Source: CAJLIR01 sp964408085
GTDB lineage: Bacteria; Bacillota_I; Bacilli_A; RF39; UBA660
Length of the DNA stretch: 64,000 nucleotides
Direction of reading: 5' to 3'
Assembly (NCBI GenBank): GCA_964408085.1
Contig: CAYOYB010000002.1
Location: forward strand, 62,001-126,000
In this document: positions 1 to 6,798 of the stretch, in pieces
Layout of the letters: each line of letters begins with the position of its first letter
Numbering within the stretch: position 1 is the first letter of the stretch
The notes under the pieces: model-generated
What the model saw: only the letters and a program-made list of their open reading frames with translations
Database searches by the model: none
What the model was told of the DNA's origin: nothing
Position numbers and translations under genes: made by a program

Positions 1-656
1 CTTTCCATATATTTATAATCCAACAAAAACTTTTTTTGTTGTTTTAATTTTTCCTTTTTAAGCATATTTTCAATTATATTCAATGTTTGTGCTATTTTAT
101 AATCAAAGTCAACATCATTAGTAACAATATCTAAATAATCATGCCCAAGCCACGCAAATTGTGTTTTTAAATCTAATGCTCTAGCCTCTTCTATGGTTTC
201 AGTTCTAGCATTATTATTGGATAATGTATAAAACTGTTCTGCTCCATTTGCAGCAGTTACAAGATGAGTAATTGCATCATATCTTTCTAACAAAAATATT
301 TCTTGCATATTCTTATCATGCAAAAGCCTATTAAAATCTAACTCAGTTAAATAGGCTTTATTATCCATAATTCCTCTATCATGAATAACAATTGTATCTT
401 TAGTATTATCAAATACACTATTACCAAGGATATTTTCTTTCATTAACTGATAATCAAAAATAATTTTTTGAAATTCAAAAGGATCTATTTTATTTTCACC
501 AAATGGCTTTATTCCACTATTAATTAATTCAGTTGCACTTTCATTGATTATAATGACATTATATCCAAGTTTTTCAAAATGATTTTTTATTGAATTAATA
601 GATTTTGATTTACCAGCACAAGGACCACCTGTTAAAACTATTTTCTTAACTATCAT
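1..656 (-). CDS. NadR-like P-loop ATPase (AAA_28 family), 3' end outside window
   Basis: Starts MIVKKIVLTGGPCAGKS, so the Walker A motif GGPCAGKS sits about ten residues from the N-terminus, as in AAA_28/NadR-like ATP- or GTP-binding proteins. A later HDRGIMD motif fits the acidic Walker B or lid region of kinase-like P-loop proteins. The frame stays open to base 1, so the C-terminus is missing. The start ATG follows GGAGTGATAATT. It lies 15 bp downstream of thymidine kinase on the same strand and is probably co-transcribed with it. Family members are thought to be nucleotide or nucleoside kinases, but the substrate is unproven; linkage to tdk and a Nudix-type regulator suggests nucleotide or NAD salvage (inference). 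Confidence 0.75.
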   Translation of the reverse strand, partial: MIVKKIVLTGGPCAGKSKSINSIKNHFEKLGYNVIIINESATELINSGIKPFGENKIDPFEFQKIIFDYQLMKENILGNSVFDNTKDTIVIHDRGIMDNKAYLTELDFNRLLHDKNMQEIFLLERYDAITHLVTAANGAEQFYTLSNNNARTETIEEARALDLKTQFAWLGHDYLDIVTNDVDFDYKIAQTLNIIENMLKKEKLKQQKKFLLDYKYME

Positions 657-671
657 AATTATCACTCCATA

Positions 672-1253
672 TCATTTTTTTAAAACATTCTCAATATAGC
701 ACTTCCCACATAATGATTCATATTTTATTGAATCATTATCATCTATAGCAATAGATTCACCATCACTGATATATTTTCCATTAACAATTCTAGCATTAAA
801 CTTAGCTTTTTTACCACATGAACAAATTGTTATAATTTCTTCTATTTCATCAGCTACCTCCATTAGTCTTTTGCTACCAGTAAATAAATGACTTTTAAAA
901 TTTGTTCTGATACCATAGCATATAACAGGTATATTAAATTTTTTCGTAATAAACCATAATTCATCAATTTGTTTTTCAGTTAAAAATTGTGCTTCATCAA
1001 CTAGAATACAATCGACATTCTTGATAATTAAACTATTTTTATCACTAAATAAACTCTCACTATCCCCTAACAATAAATCAACTTTAGAGGAAATTCCTAT
1101 ACGAGATACAATTGTATCATTACCTTTCGTATCAACTTTTGGTTTTATGATTATACATTTTCTATCCTTCTCTTTATAATTATGATTTACCTGTAAAAGA
1201 ACTGTACTCTTTCCAGCATTCATTGCTCCATATCTAAAATATAACTTTGACAT
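672..1253 (-). CDS. tdk: Thymidine kinase (type II)
   Basis: A 193-residue type II thymidine kinase, which phosphorylates deoxythymidine to dTMP in the salvage pathway. Visible features: Walker A GAMNAGKS at residues 9-16, the DEAQ Walker B segment (ILVDEAQFL), and two Cys pairs near the C-terminus (CSCG and CGKC) that bind the structural zinc. Length is typical. The start at MSKLYFRYG is chosen because AGAGGT precedes it at proper spacing; a longer frame upstream would run through a palindrome and lacks a ribosome site. The gene lies between a Nudix/winged-helix regulator and an ATPase, all on the same strand. A near-perfect palindrome 18 bp upstream of the start is the likely operator. Confidence 0.95.
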   Translation of the reverse strand: MSKLYFRYGAMNAGKSTVLLQVNHNYKEKDRKCIIIKPKVDTKGNDTIVSRIGISSKVDLLLGDSESLFSDKNSLIIKNVDCILVDEAQFLTEKQIDELWFITKKFNIPVICYGIRTNFKSHLFTGSKRLMEVADEIEEIITICSCGKKAKFNARIVNGKYISDGESIAIDDNDSIKYESLCGKCYIENVLKK

Positions 1254-1270
1254 TGTTACCTCTTTTCTAT

Positions 1271-1291
1271 CAAGTGTAAATTTTACACTTG
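1271..1291. promoter_or_regulatory. Palindromic operator upstream of thymidine kinase
   Basis: Ten-base arms CAAGTGTAAA and TTTACACTTG flank a single central base, a perfect odd palindrome. Its core AAGTGT-N7-ACACTT recurs at 2011-2029 inside the promoter of the upstream regulator gene. The spacing to the tdk start suits a repressor site. The cognate factor is inferred to be the Nudix/winged-helix protein next door. Confidence 0.7.
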
Positions 1292-1315
1292 TACATTTTT
1301 TAGAAAAATGCATTT

Positions 1316-1989
1316 TTAAAATACACTTTTGTTTTCAATATTATCTTTAAATTTATATAATTTTGCTGGTTTTTTACCTTCAAATTTCATTGTTAAATTT
1401 GTATCTTCAACAATGTTTAAATTAAGAATTTTTTTTCTAAAATTTCTTCGATCAAATTCTTTACCTAAAATTGCCTCATAAACTTTTTGTAATTCTGGCA
1501 TCGTAAAATTATTAGGAAATAATGCTGATAAAATGTTAGATTCGGTTATTTTTTGTTTTAAAAAATTAATCGCATCTGCAAGTATTTCTTCGTGATCATA
1601 AGCAAGGATGGAATTTTATCTATTCTAAACCAATCAGCATTAGATGTTTTTGTAGTTTCTTTTAAAATATTAACACGATTACAATCAATAACACCAATAT
1701 ACCCTATTGCTACCATACGCATAACAGGTGACCTATCGACTTTACCGAAAGTTTTAAATTCATAGATATTTATATCTTTAATTCCAGATTTTTCAAAAAT
1801 TTCTCTTTTAGCGCCATCAAGTAAGTCCTCATCATTTCTGATAGCTCCACCTGTTAGGCACCATTCACCAATAAATGGTTCGTTTTTTCTTTTAATCAAT
1901 AAAACTTTTGGTACACCCCTCTCAACAGTAAAAATTGCTGTTATAGCGTGTATACCTTGATTCTTATAATAACTCTTGTTTACTTGCAT
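1316..1989 (-). pseudogene. NrtR-like Nudix/winged-helix transcription regulator, frameshifted
   Basis: Residues 1-123 are a Nudix domain ending at WFRIDKIPSL. The frame then shifts near base 1602: adding one base restores AYDHEEILADAINFLKQK, leading into the winged-helix part that ends at 1316 (MPELQKVYEAILGKEFDRR onward). The joined protein matches the NrtR layout, in which a Nudix fold senses a nucleotide ligand and a C-terminal winged helix binds DNA. The Nudix box GAIRNDEDLLDGAKREIFEK has Lys where the second Glu of the REUXEE metal site is expected, as in non-catalytic sensor Nudix domains. The missing base could be a real mutation or an assembly error; if real, the downstream operators have lost their regulator. 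The upstream promoter and operator look intact. Confidence 0.75.
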
Positions 1990-2005
1990 TTATCATCACA
2001 ATTTT

Positions 2006-2034
2006 ATTATAAGTGTTTTAAATACACTTGTCAA
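2006..2034 (-). promoter_or_regulatory. Consensus promoter with operator in its spacer (Nudix regulator gene)
   Basis: Read on the minus strand: TTGACA (2029-2034), 17 bp, TATAAT (2006-2011), a full sigma-A consensus. The 17-bp spacer is filled by the imperfect palindrome AAGTGT-N7-ACACTT (2011-2029), the same core as the tdk operator. A protein bound there would block polymerase, so negative autoregulation is the simplest reading. Confidence 0.8.
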
Positions 2035-2044
2035 TATATAAAAG

Positions 2045-2074
2045 AACTTTTTATAATTTTCACCATAAAAAGTT
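2045..2074 (-). terminator. Hairpin downstream of the M3 peptidase gene
   Basis: Ten-base arms AACTTTTTAT and ATAAAAAGTT with a ten-base loop, about 50 bp after the M3 peptidase stop codon. The following T-rich run on the minus strand is short, so termination is probable rather than certain. Confidence 0.45.
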
Positions 2075-2121
2075 TTATTATTTACATAAAATTTTTTTCT
2101 TAATAAATAATATTTCCACAT

Positions 2122-3756
2122 TTATTTGTTTTTTGTAATCTCACTATTATTATAACTACCAATATTTTTATATTTATTAATTAATTTTTTAAATATATCA
2201 AAAGTAATATCATAAATTTCCTTATCTTGTAAATTTATTTCTAACAATTCAAAAATCTTTTCATTATCTATATTATGTCCAAATGTTAAAAATCTTAAAT
2301 ATCTATGCACATATTCACTATCATTTTTCAACTTATATACAATATAATTTGATATAATAAAATTTAAACTATATTTATATACATAATAATTATGGCTAAA
2401 AAAGTGTTTTTGATACATCCAACTAAATTTTTCGTTTTTATCTAATTTGTTATTTGAATATTTACTTTCTAAGTTCAGCATTATATTAGATAAATTAGAC
2501 GTATTAACAGATCCATTTTGTAAATGTGTTTCATATACTAAATCTTCAAATTCTGCATACTCTGTTTGCTTAAAAATATAGTATGCAAATCTATCAATTA
2601 TATTTTTTAAAATAGTAGCATCATTATAATTACTTTTTTCTAATAAATTATGCATCAACAATATTTCATTAACTGTTGAAGGTATTTCAATAAATAACTC
2701 ATTAAAATCTGAATTAATATAATCTTGATTTTCATTTATATATTTTTGATTTAAAGCATGTCCAATTTCGTGTGTTAATTCTAAACCACTTTGAAATGTA
2801 TTGTTATAATTTAAAAATATATACTGTTTTTCACCATAGACAGATATTTCATATCCAATATCTTTTTTATTTTCTTTAGGAAAAAGGTCAATGCATTTAT
2901 CAACAAATATTTTTTTTAAATTATTTATATAATTAACACCAAATATTTGTAAAGAATCTATTATTTCCTCCATAACTTTTTTAACATCATATACTTTATT
3001 GGAACTATCTATAAAATCTAAATTTAAATATTCATGATATAAATCTAGATTATTGTTAACATTTTGAATTAAACAGTTATAATCATCTATACTTATTCCA
3101 TCATTTTGTAAACTATATTCTTTGACACTTTTAAAACCATTTAAATAAGAATTAGTCACATAATATTTTATAGCAGCAATATAAACATCCAAAATCTGTT
3201 TTTCATATTTTTTTAATTCCTTGATATCACTATTATCAATAATTATATGTTGATACATAGCAAAATATTTTTTTATCTGACCATTCTTTTCTTTTTCTAA
3301 TTGTAATAATTTATCATTAGATTCTTTATCTAAATGTTGCTTTCTTTTAAATTTATAAAGTAATTTTTTATATTTATTTAAATTTCTATTTTCCTTTATA
3401 AATTTTCTTAATTCTTTTTCATTAATGTTTAATAATAACTCCTCAAAATGTATTAATTTTTCTGTTTTTATTTGTTTCAATGTATATATATCTTCCATAT
3501 ATTTAGTATCATTTATATTTAAATCTTTTATTAAATATGCATAAACATATAATTTATCATATGTTTGTTCTATAAAAGCATATTCATTTAAACTATTTTC
3601 TAATATTATTGGGGAAGTAATATTAGTTTTATATTTGTTTGCAAATTTATTAATTAGTTCAACTAAATTATTATATTCAATATAAAACTCACTTGAATTA
3701 TCAAAAATGGTCTCTAGTGAAATTTCACCATAGCCTATTTGCTTTATTTCCTCCAT
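2122..3756 (-). CDS. M3-family oligoendopeptidase (PepF-like)
   Basis: A 544-residue cytoplasmic zinc peptidase that cuts short peptides. The motif HEIGH is at residues 329-333, with a downstream Glu in the FIEIPS segment (about residue 357) as the third zinc ligand, the arrangement of peptidase family M3. Length fits oligoendopeptidase F (550-600 residues). There is no signal peptide or membrane segment. A start-site GGAG lies 11-12 bases upstream. The next gene upstream encodes an unrelated coiled-coil protein with a 36-bp gap, so the two may share a transcript. Substrate preference cannot be read from the sequence. Confidence 0.88.
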   Translation of the reverse strand: MEEIKQIGYGEISLETIFDNSSEFYIEYNNLVELINKFANKYKTNITSPIILENSLNEYAFIEQTYDKLYVYAYLIKDLNINDTKYMEDIYTLKQIKTEKLIHFEELLLNINEKELRKFIKENRNLNKYKKLLYKFKRKQHLDKESNDKLLQLEKEKNGQIKKYFAMYQHIIIDNSDIKELKKYEKQILDVYIAAIKYYVTNSYLNGFKSVKEYSLQNDGISIDDYNCLIQNVNNNLDLYHEYLNLDFIDSSNKVYDVKKVMEEIIDSLQIFGVNYINNLKKIFVDKCIDLFPKENKKDIGYEISVYGEKQYIFLNYNNTFQSGLELTHEIGHALNQKYINENQDYINSDFNELFIEIPSTVNEILLMHNLLEKSNYNDATILKNIIDRFAYYIFKQTEYAEFEDLVYETHLQNGSVNTSNLSNIMLNLESKYSNNKLDKNEKFSWMYQKHFFSHNYYVYKYSLNFIISNYIVYKLKNDSEYVHRYLRFLTFGHNIDNEKIFELLEINLQDKEIYDITFDIFKKLINKYKNIGSYNNSEITKNK

Positions 3757-3792
3757 AAACTATATCAGCTCCATATATACTAAACTTTTGTA

Positions 3793-5058
3793 TTAAAAAA
3801 TAATAATATTGCCATACATATTTGTTTTTTGTAATCCTTTAGTTGTTTCTATATTATCATGGCTTTTAGTATTATCATAATTTTCAGTATAATCTTCAGT
3901 ATTTTCTAAATAGCCTCTTAACATTTCTGTTAATCCTTTTATAGAATGGGTTTTACCTGTAGTACCATCATAAAAATTAAAGTCCTTTTCGATATTTAAT
4001 CCAAAATGCTCTAAAAATAAATTTCTATATTTGATACAATCTGGTTGGATTATTAAACTTTTTTGATAATTATATAAATGTCGCTTATACCTTTCTAATT
4101 TTTCTTTATATTTAGAAAATTCTTTTTTATATTCTTCTTCATGCATCTTTTCATTATTAAGATTTTCTATTTCTTTAATTTGATTTTCTATATCACTAAT
4201 CCTTAAACGAATTCGCTTAGACTTACTAGTTCTATTATCATCATAGGGTGGGCCACATATGATAGATTCATCCTCGTCCGTTAACCACTTTTCAAATGCT
4301 TTTTCACGTGCTTTTTCACGTGCTTCTTTAATTGCTCGTTCTAGCCTTTCTTGCTCTTTTTCCGATTCGTCATTCAACCTTATATTCAACAAAACAAGTT
4401 TTTTTCGTAATAATTGTAAATTTTTCTTTTCTTCAACATATTTTTGTTGATTCGATATTTTTATTTGTTGTTGATCTGGTTTTATTGGTTCTTCTGGCAA
4501 ATCAAAAACTCCAAAATCACTTAAGTATATATCACTTGTAATATTCCTAAAATTATAATTGCTTGATAGCATTGTATAATAATCTTTGTCATATTTTTTT
4601 TCAACAACAACCCTATTGTTATATCTAGTAATATATAAATCTTCTTCAATTTTATCATAAAACTTTATAATATAATCTAATATATTTTGAATAAAAATTG
4701 GTCTTAAGCTTTCACAAGAAAATAATGCTTTAGCAAGTGGATTATCGCTATAATTTTTATCTAAAATACATATTTCTAATTCCATTAATGACTTAAGAAA
4801 ATCCTTACTCTCATTATTAAAAATTGAAATACAATTAGAGTAAATTTCTTTAGATGAATCATAATTAATCAATTTATCCTGTCCATAAATATTAGCCCAG
4901 TTATAATCATTAATTATTTCATCGAATCCAAAAGTTTTTTTTAAAATTTTCCACGAATTCTCATTCTCATACACATCATTTCTATATTGTTTCTTGCAAA
5001 TTTCGCGTAATTCTTGTTCGTTTTTAACATTTTCAAATCTATATTCTATTTTTGCCAT
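3793..5058 (-). CDS. Unknown protein with central coiled coil, 421 aa
   Basis: I do not recognise a family. The first 190 residues look globular and rich in Asn, Tyr and Phe. Residues about 200-330 are highly charged (Lys, Glu, Arg) with heptad-like runs such as REKAREKAFEKW and IENQIKEIENL, and likely form two coiled-coil helices separated by a short Gly-Pro-Pro break. The C-terminal 90 residues return to a mixed composition. No signal peptide or transmembrane segment is visible. GGGGGAT precedes the ATG. It sits between yqeY and an M3 peptidase on the same strand. A structural or scaffold role is possible but unproven. Confidence 0.6.
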   Translation of the reverse strand: MAKIEYRFENVKNEQELREICKKQYRNDVYENENSWKILKKTFGFDEIINDYNWANIYGQDKLINYDSSKEIYSNCISIFNNESKDFLKSLMELEICILDKNYSDNPLAKALFSCESLRPIFIQNILDYIIKFYDKIEEDLYITRYNNRVVVEKKYDKDYYTMLSSNYNFRNITSDIYLSDFGVFDLPEEPIKPDQQQIKISNQQKYVEEKKNLQLLRKKLVLLNIRLNDESEKEQERLERAIKEAREKAREKAFEKWLTDEDESIICGPPYDDNRTSKSKRIRLRISDIENQIKEIENLNNEKMHEEEYKKEFSKYKEKLERYKRHLYNYQKSLIIQPDCIKYRNLFLEHFGLNIEKDFNFYDGTTGKTHSIKGLTEMLRGYLENTEDYTENYDNTKSHDNIETTKGLQKTNMYGNIIIF

Positions 5059-5102
5059 TTGTAATCCCCCTACTATTTAATAAATAATTAATGCAATTAT
5101 AT

Positions 5103-5546
5103 TTATAAATTACTTAATCTTTCCTTAACAATTTTACTAACATTACCCATATCAGCTTTACCTTTTAAAATTGGTGAAATTGAACCAATTATTTTACCCA
5201 TATCACGTTCTGAAGTTGGATTAATTTTATTGAATGCTTCATCAATAACTTTATTAATTTCTTCTTCACTTAATTGCTCAGGCATATAAGTATTTAAAAT
5301 CTCTATTTCTTTTTGATTTTGTTCAACTAAATCATTTCGATTTGCTTTTTCAAACTCTAAAATTGCTTCTTTTCTAGATTTAATTTGTTTAGAAATTATT
5401 GCAATAACTTCATCATCAGATAGTTCATGTTTTTTATTGAGTTCTTCCATTTGAATAGCACCTTTAACCATTCTAACTACTGATAATTTTTCTTTATCTT
5501 GGGCTTTCATTGCTAATTTTAAATCTTCTAATATTCTATTTTTCAT
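5103..5546 (-). CDS. yqeY: YqeY/GatB-like domain protein
   Basis: A 147-residue YqeY-family protein. Its fold is shared with the tail domain of the GatB subunit of aminoacyl-tRNA amidotransferase; the exact function is unknown. Typical features: the early segment LSVVRMVKGAIQ, LNTYMPEQLSEEEI in the middle and the glycine-rich DMGKIIGSISPILKGKADMG near the end. The start at MKNRILEDLK is chosen because AAAGGAAAT precedes it by the right distance. The gene follows rpsU by 33 bp on the same strand, the arrangement found in Bacillus and relatives, so the two are probably co-transcribed from the promoter at 5814-5842. Confidence 0.92.
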   Translation of the reverse strand: MKNRILEDLKLAMKAQDKEKLSVVRMVKGAIQMEELNKKHELSDDEVIAIISKQIKSRKEAILEFEKANRNDLVEQNQKEIEILNTYMPEQLSEEEINKVIDEAFNKINPTSERDMGKIIGSISPILKGKADMGNVSKIVKERLSNL

Positions 5547-5579
5547 TAAGATTTCCTTTCTTTTAAACAAAAAGCCACA

Positions 5580-5783
5580 TTATGCGGCTCTATTGTATTC
5601 TCTATTTCTTTTACGACTATTTTTAATAGCTTCTTCTTTTGCTTTTCTACGTTTAACTCCTGGTTTTAAGAATCCTTCTTGTCTTTCTCTAATTTCTTTT
5701 TGGAGGCCACTTTTTGCATTTCTTTGTTTTAGGACACGAATCGCACCATCAACATTTCCATCATGGACAACAACTTTTGTCAT
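5580..5783 (-). CDS. rpsU: 30S ribosomal protein S21
   Basis: A 67-residue basic protein with the S21 pattern: an N-terminal VVVHDGNVDGAIRVLKQR and an Arg/Lys-rich C-terminal helix ending KNSRKRNREYNRAA. S21 is part of the small ribosomal subunit near the 3' end of 16S rRNA and supports initiation. A strong GAAGGGAGGG ribosome site lies just before the ATG. It leads a two-gene unit with yqeY. Length and composition are typical of Bacillota S21. Confidence 0.96.
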   Translation of the reverse strand: MTKVVVHDGNVDGAIRVLKQRNAKSGLQKEIRERQEGFLKPGVKRRKAKEEAIKNSRKRNREYNRAA

Positions 5784-5813
5784 TTAGTATCCCTCCCTTC
5801 TAAAACTAGTGTT

Positions 5814-5842
5814 ATTATATCACTTAAAAGCTTATTTTTCAA
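5814..5842 (-). promoter_or_regulatory. Promoter for rpsU-yqeY
   Basis: On the minus strand TTGAAA (5837-5842), a 17-bp spacer and TATAAT (5814-5819), about 30 bp before the rpsU start codon. This is a near-consensus sigma-A promoter. Confidence 0.75.
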
Positions 5843-5863
5843 CAAATTTTTCACTAAAGATGA

Positions 5864-5890
5864 AAAAAAAGAGAAAAATTCTCTTTTTTT
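5864..5890 (-). terminator. Terminator of the double-glycine peptide locus
   Basis: A GAGAA/TTCTC stem extended by A-T pairs, loop AAA, followed on the minus strand by a T run. It lies 8 bp after the last small gene of the exporter locus and closes that transcription unit. Confidence 0.75.
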
Positions 5891-5897
5891 GGCGTAG

Positions 5898-6059
5898 TTA
5901 ACAATTTAATCTTATATATGAACCAACTATTCTACCAGCATTAGAAATTATTTCAAGTAAAATTTGAAATATTGGTAAACATAATATACAAATAGCAATT
6001 AAAGCAATCGCTAAATATAATATATTTAACATTTTATTACTTTTTATTTTTTCTAGCAT
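5898..6059 (-). CDS. Small hydrophobic protein in bacteriocin-like locus (immunity or leaderless peptide), 53 aa
   Basis: The sequence begins MLEKIKSNKMLNILYLAI, has one membrane-spanning segment (about residues 11-30) and ends with a basic amphipathic tail finishing LNC. There is no double-glycine leader. The start ATG overlaps the stop of the upstream peptide gene by seven bases, so translation is probably coupled. The tail segment GRIVGSYIR resembles GRSLGTAIR in that upstream peptide, and both proteins end in Cys. Two readings fit: a membrane immunity protein that mimics the peptide, or a second active peptide exported without a leader. Its location as the last gene before the terminator favours immunity, but this is inference. 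Confidence 0.7.
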   Translation of the reverse strand: MLEKIKSNKMLNILYLAIALIAICILCLPIFQILLEIISNAGRIVGSYIRLNC

Positions 6060-6211
6060 AAATTACCAGACGCAATACGGCGAATAGCTGTTCCTAAACT
6101 TCTACCTAAATCTAGTATAGAGTTTAGAGCTTTTGAGAAAGCGTTTATCATAGTACCAGAAACACTTCCACCATTAATATTTAATAATTCCATTTTTTTT
6201 AATTCAACCAT
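6053..6211 (-). CDS. Double-glycine leader peptide A (bacteriocin-like precursor), 52 aa
   Basis: The leader is MVELKKMELLNINGG (15 residues); the hydrophobic residues at -4, -7, -12 and the Gly-Gly at -2/-1 fit the class II bacteriocin leader cut by C39 peptidases. The predicted mature part has 37 residues, starts SVSGTMINAFSK and ends ASGNLC. It is cationic (RR, GR) and amphipathic, with small residues spaced as in helix-packing two-peptide bacteriocins. GGAGGA lies six bases before this ATG; a second ATG six bases upstream is too close to that site. The exporter with a C39 domain is in the same operon. Antimicrobial activity is inferred; a signalling peptide is the alternative. Confidence 0.8.
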   Translation of the reverse strand: MVELKKMELLNINGGSVSGTMINAFSKALNSILDLGRSLGTAIRRIASGNLC

Positions 6212-6223
6212 TTTCATTCCTCC

Positions 6224-6361
6224 TTAATAATTACAAGCAAGCGGTCTAACATAGCCATCAATAACGCCAATTAAAAATACAATACCGCCTCCAATTAAAA
6301 ATAATGTACCAATTCCACCACCATTTATTTTTTTTAATTCATTCACATTTAATTTTTCCAT
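6224..6361 (-). CDS. Double-glycine leader peptide B (bacteriocin-like precursor), 45 aa
   Basis: The leader MEKLNVNELKKINGG is an almost ideal class II bacteriocin leader (pattern MxxLxxxELxxIxGG). The mature part of 30 residues is very hydrophobic and glycine-rich, with GTLFLIGGGIVFLIG and a tail ending ACNY. Three consecutive Gly mean cleavage is taken after the second. The ATG overlaps the stop of the accessory gene upstream (TAATG), implying translational coupling. Together with peptide A, 12 bp downstream, it could form a two-peptide bacteriocin in which one partner spans the membrane (inference). It is too short for most gene finders. Confidence 0.82.
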   Translation of the reverse strand: MEKLNVNELKKINGGGIGTLFLIGGGIVFLIGVIDGYVRPLACNY

Positions 6362-6798
6362 TAATTAAAATCCTCCTTTATTCTTTTGTAAATTTCTTTA
6401 AACAAGGTTGTCTTTTCTTGTTTTAAGCTAAATATAGCGTATTTTTTGTTTTGCAAGTCTATATCATCAACTTTTAAAACAATATTATAATTATTATCGT
6501 AAATATTTTGTTCAAATTCTATAAGTTCAAAATCATATTCTTCATTATCAATTGTTAATTTACTTTTATCAAGTTTATCAAAATAATCACTAGTTACTGT
6601 TGTATATAAATATAGTTCATCATCATTCGTAACTACACTAGCAACATAATGTTTATATTTTGTGTATTTAAAACAAAAACCAAGAATTATAAATAAAATC
6701 ATTGTTATAATCATAATAATTGAAAACGAATAAAGTTTTAATGGCTCACCTCTTAAAATATAACTATCTTTGTTTTTATATTTATTTATATCCATCAT
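6361..6798 (-). CDS. Short HlyD-like accessory protein of the peptide exporter
   Basis: About 145 residues, with one transmembrane helix (roughly residues 24-46) after a short cytoplasmic N-terminus, then a beta-rich outer domain ending in an amphipathic helix. The order and the pattern of the last part (IDNEEYDFELIEF...VLKVDDIDL...YAIFSLKQEKTTLFKEI) resemble the C-terminal beta-barrel of HlyD/LcnD-type accessory proteins. The long coiled-coil hairpin and lipoyl domains are absent, so it is a minimal version. The start is taken at MMDINKY (an in-frame ATG 12 bases upstream is directly adjacent to AAGG). It overlaps the exporter gene by 17 bases and is followed directly by peptide B. Confidence 0.6.
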   Translation of the reverse strand: MMDINKYKNKDSYILRGEPLKLYSFSIIMIITMILFIILGFCFKYTKYKHYVASVVTNDDELYLYTTVTSDYFDKLDKSKLTIDNEEYDFELIEFEQNIYDNNYNIVLKVDDIDLQNKKYAIFSLKQEKTTLFKEIYKRIKEDFN

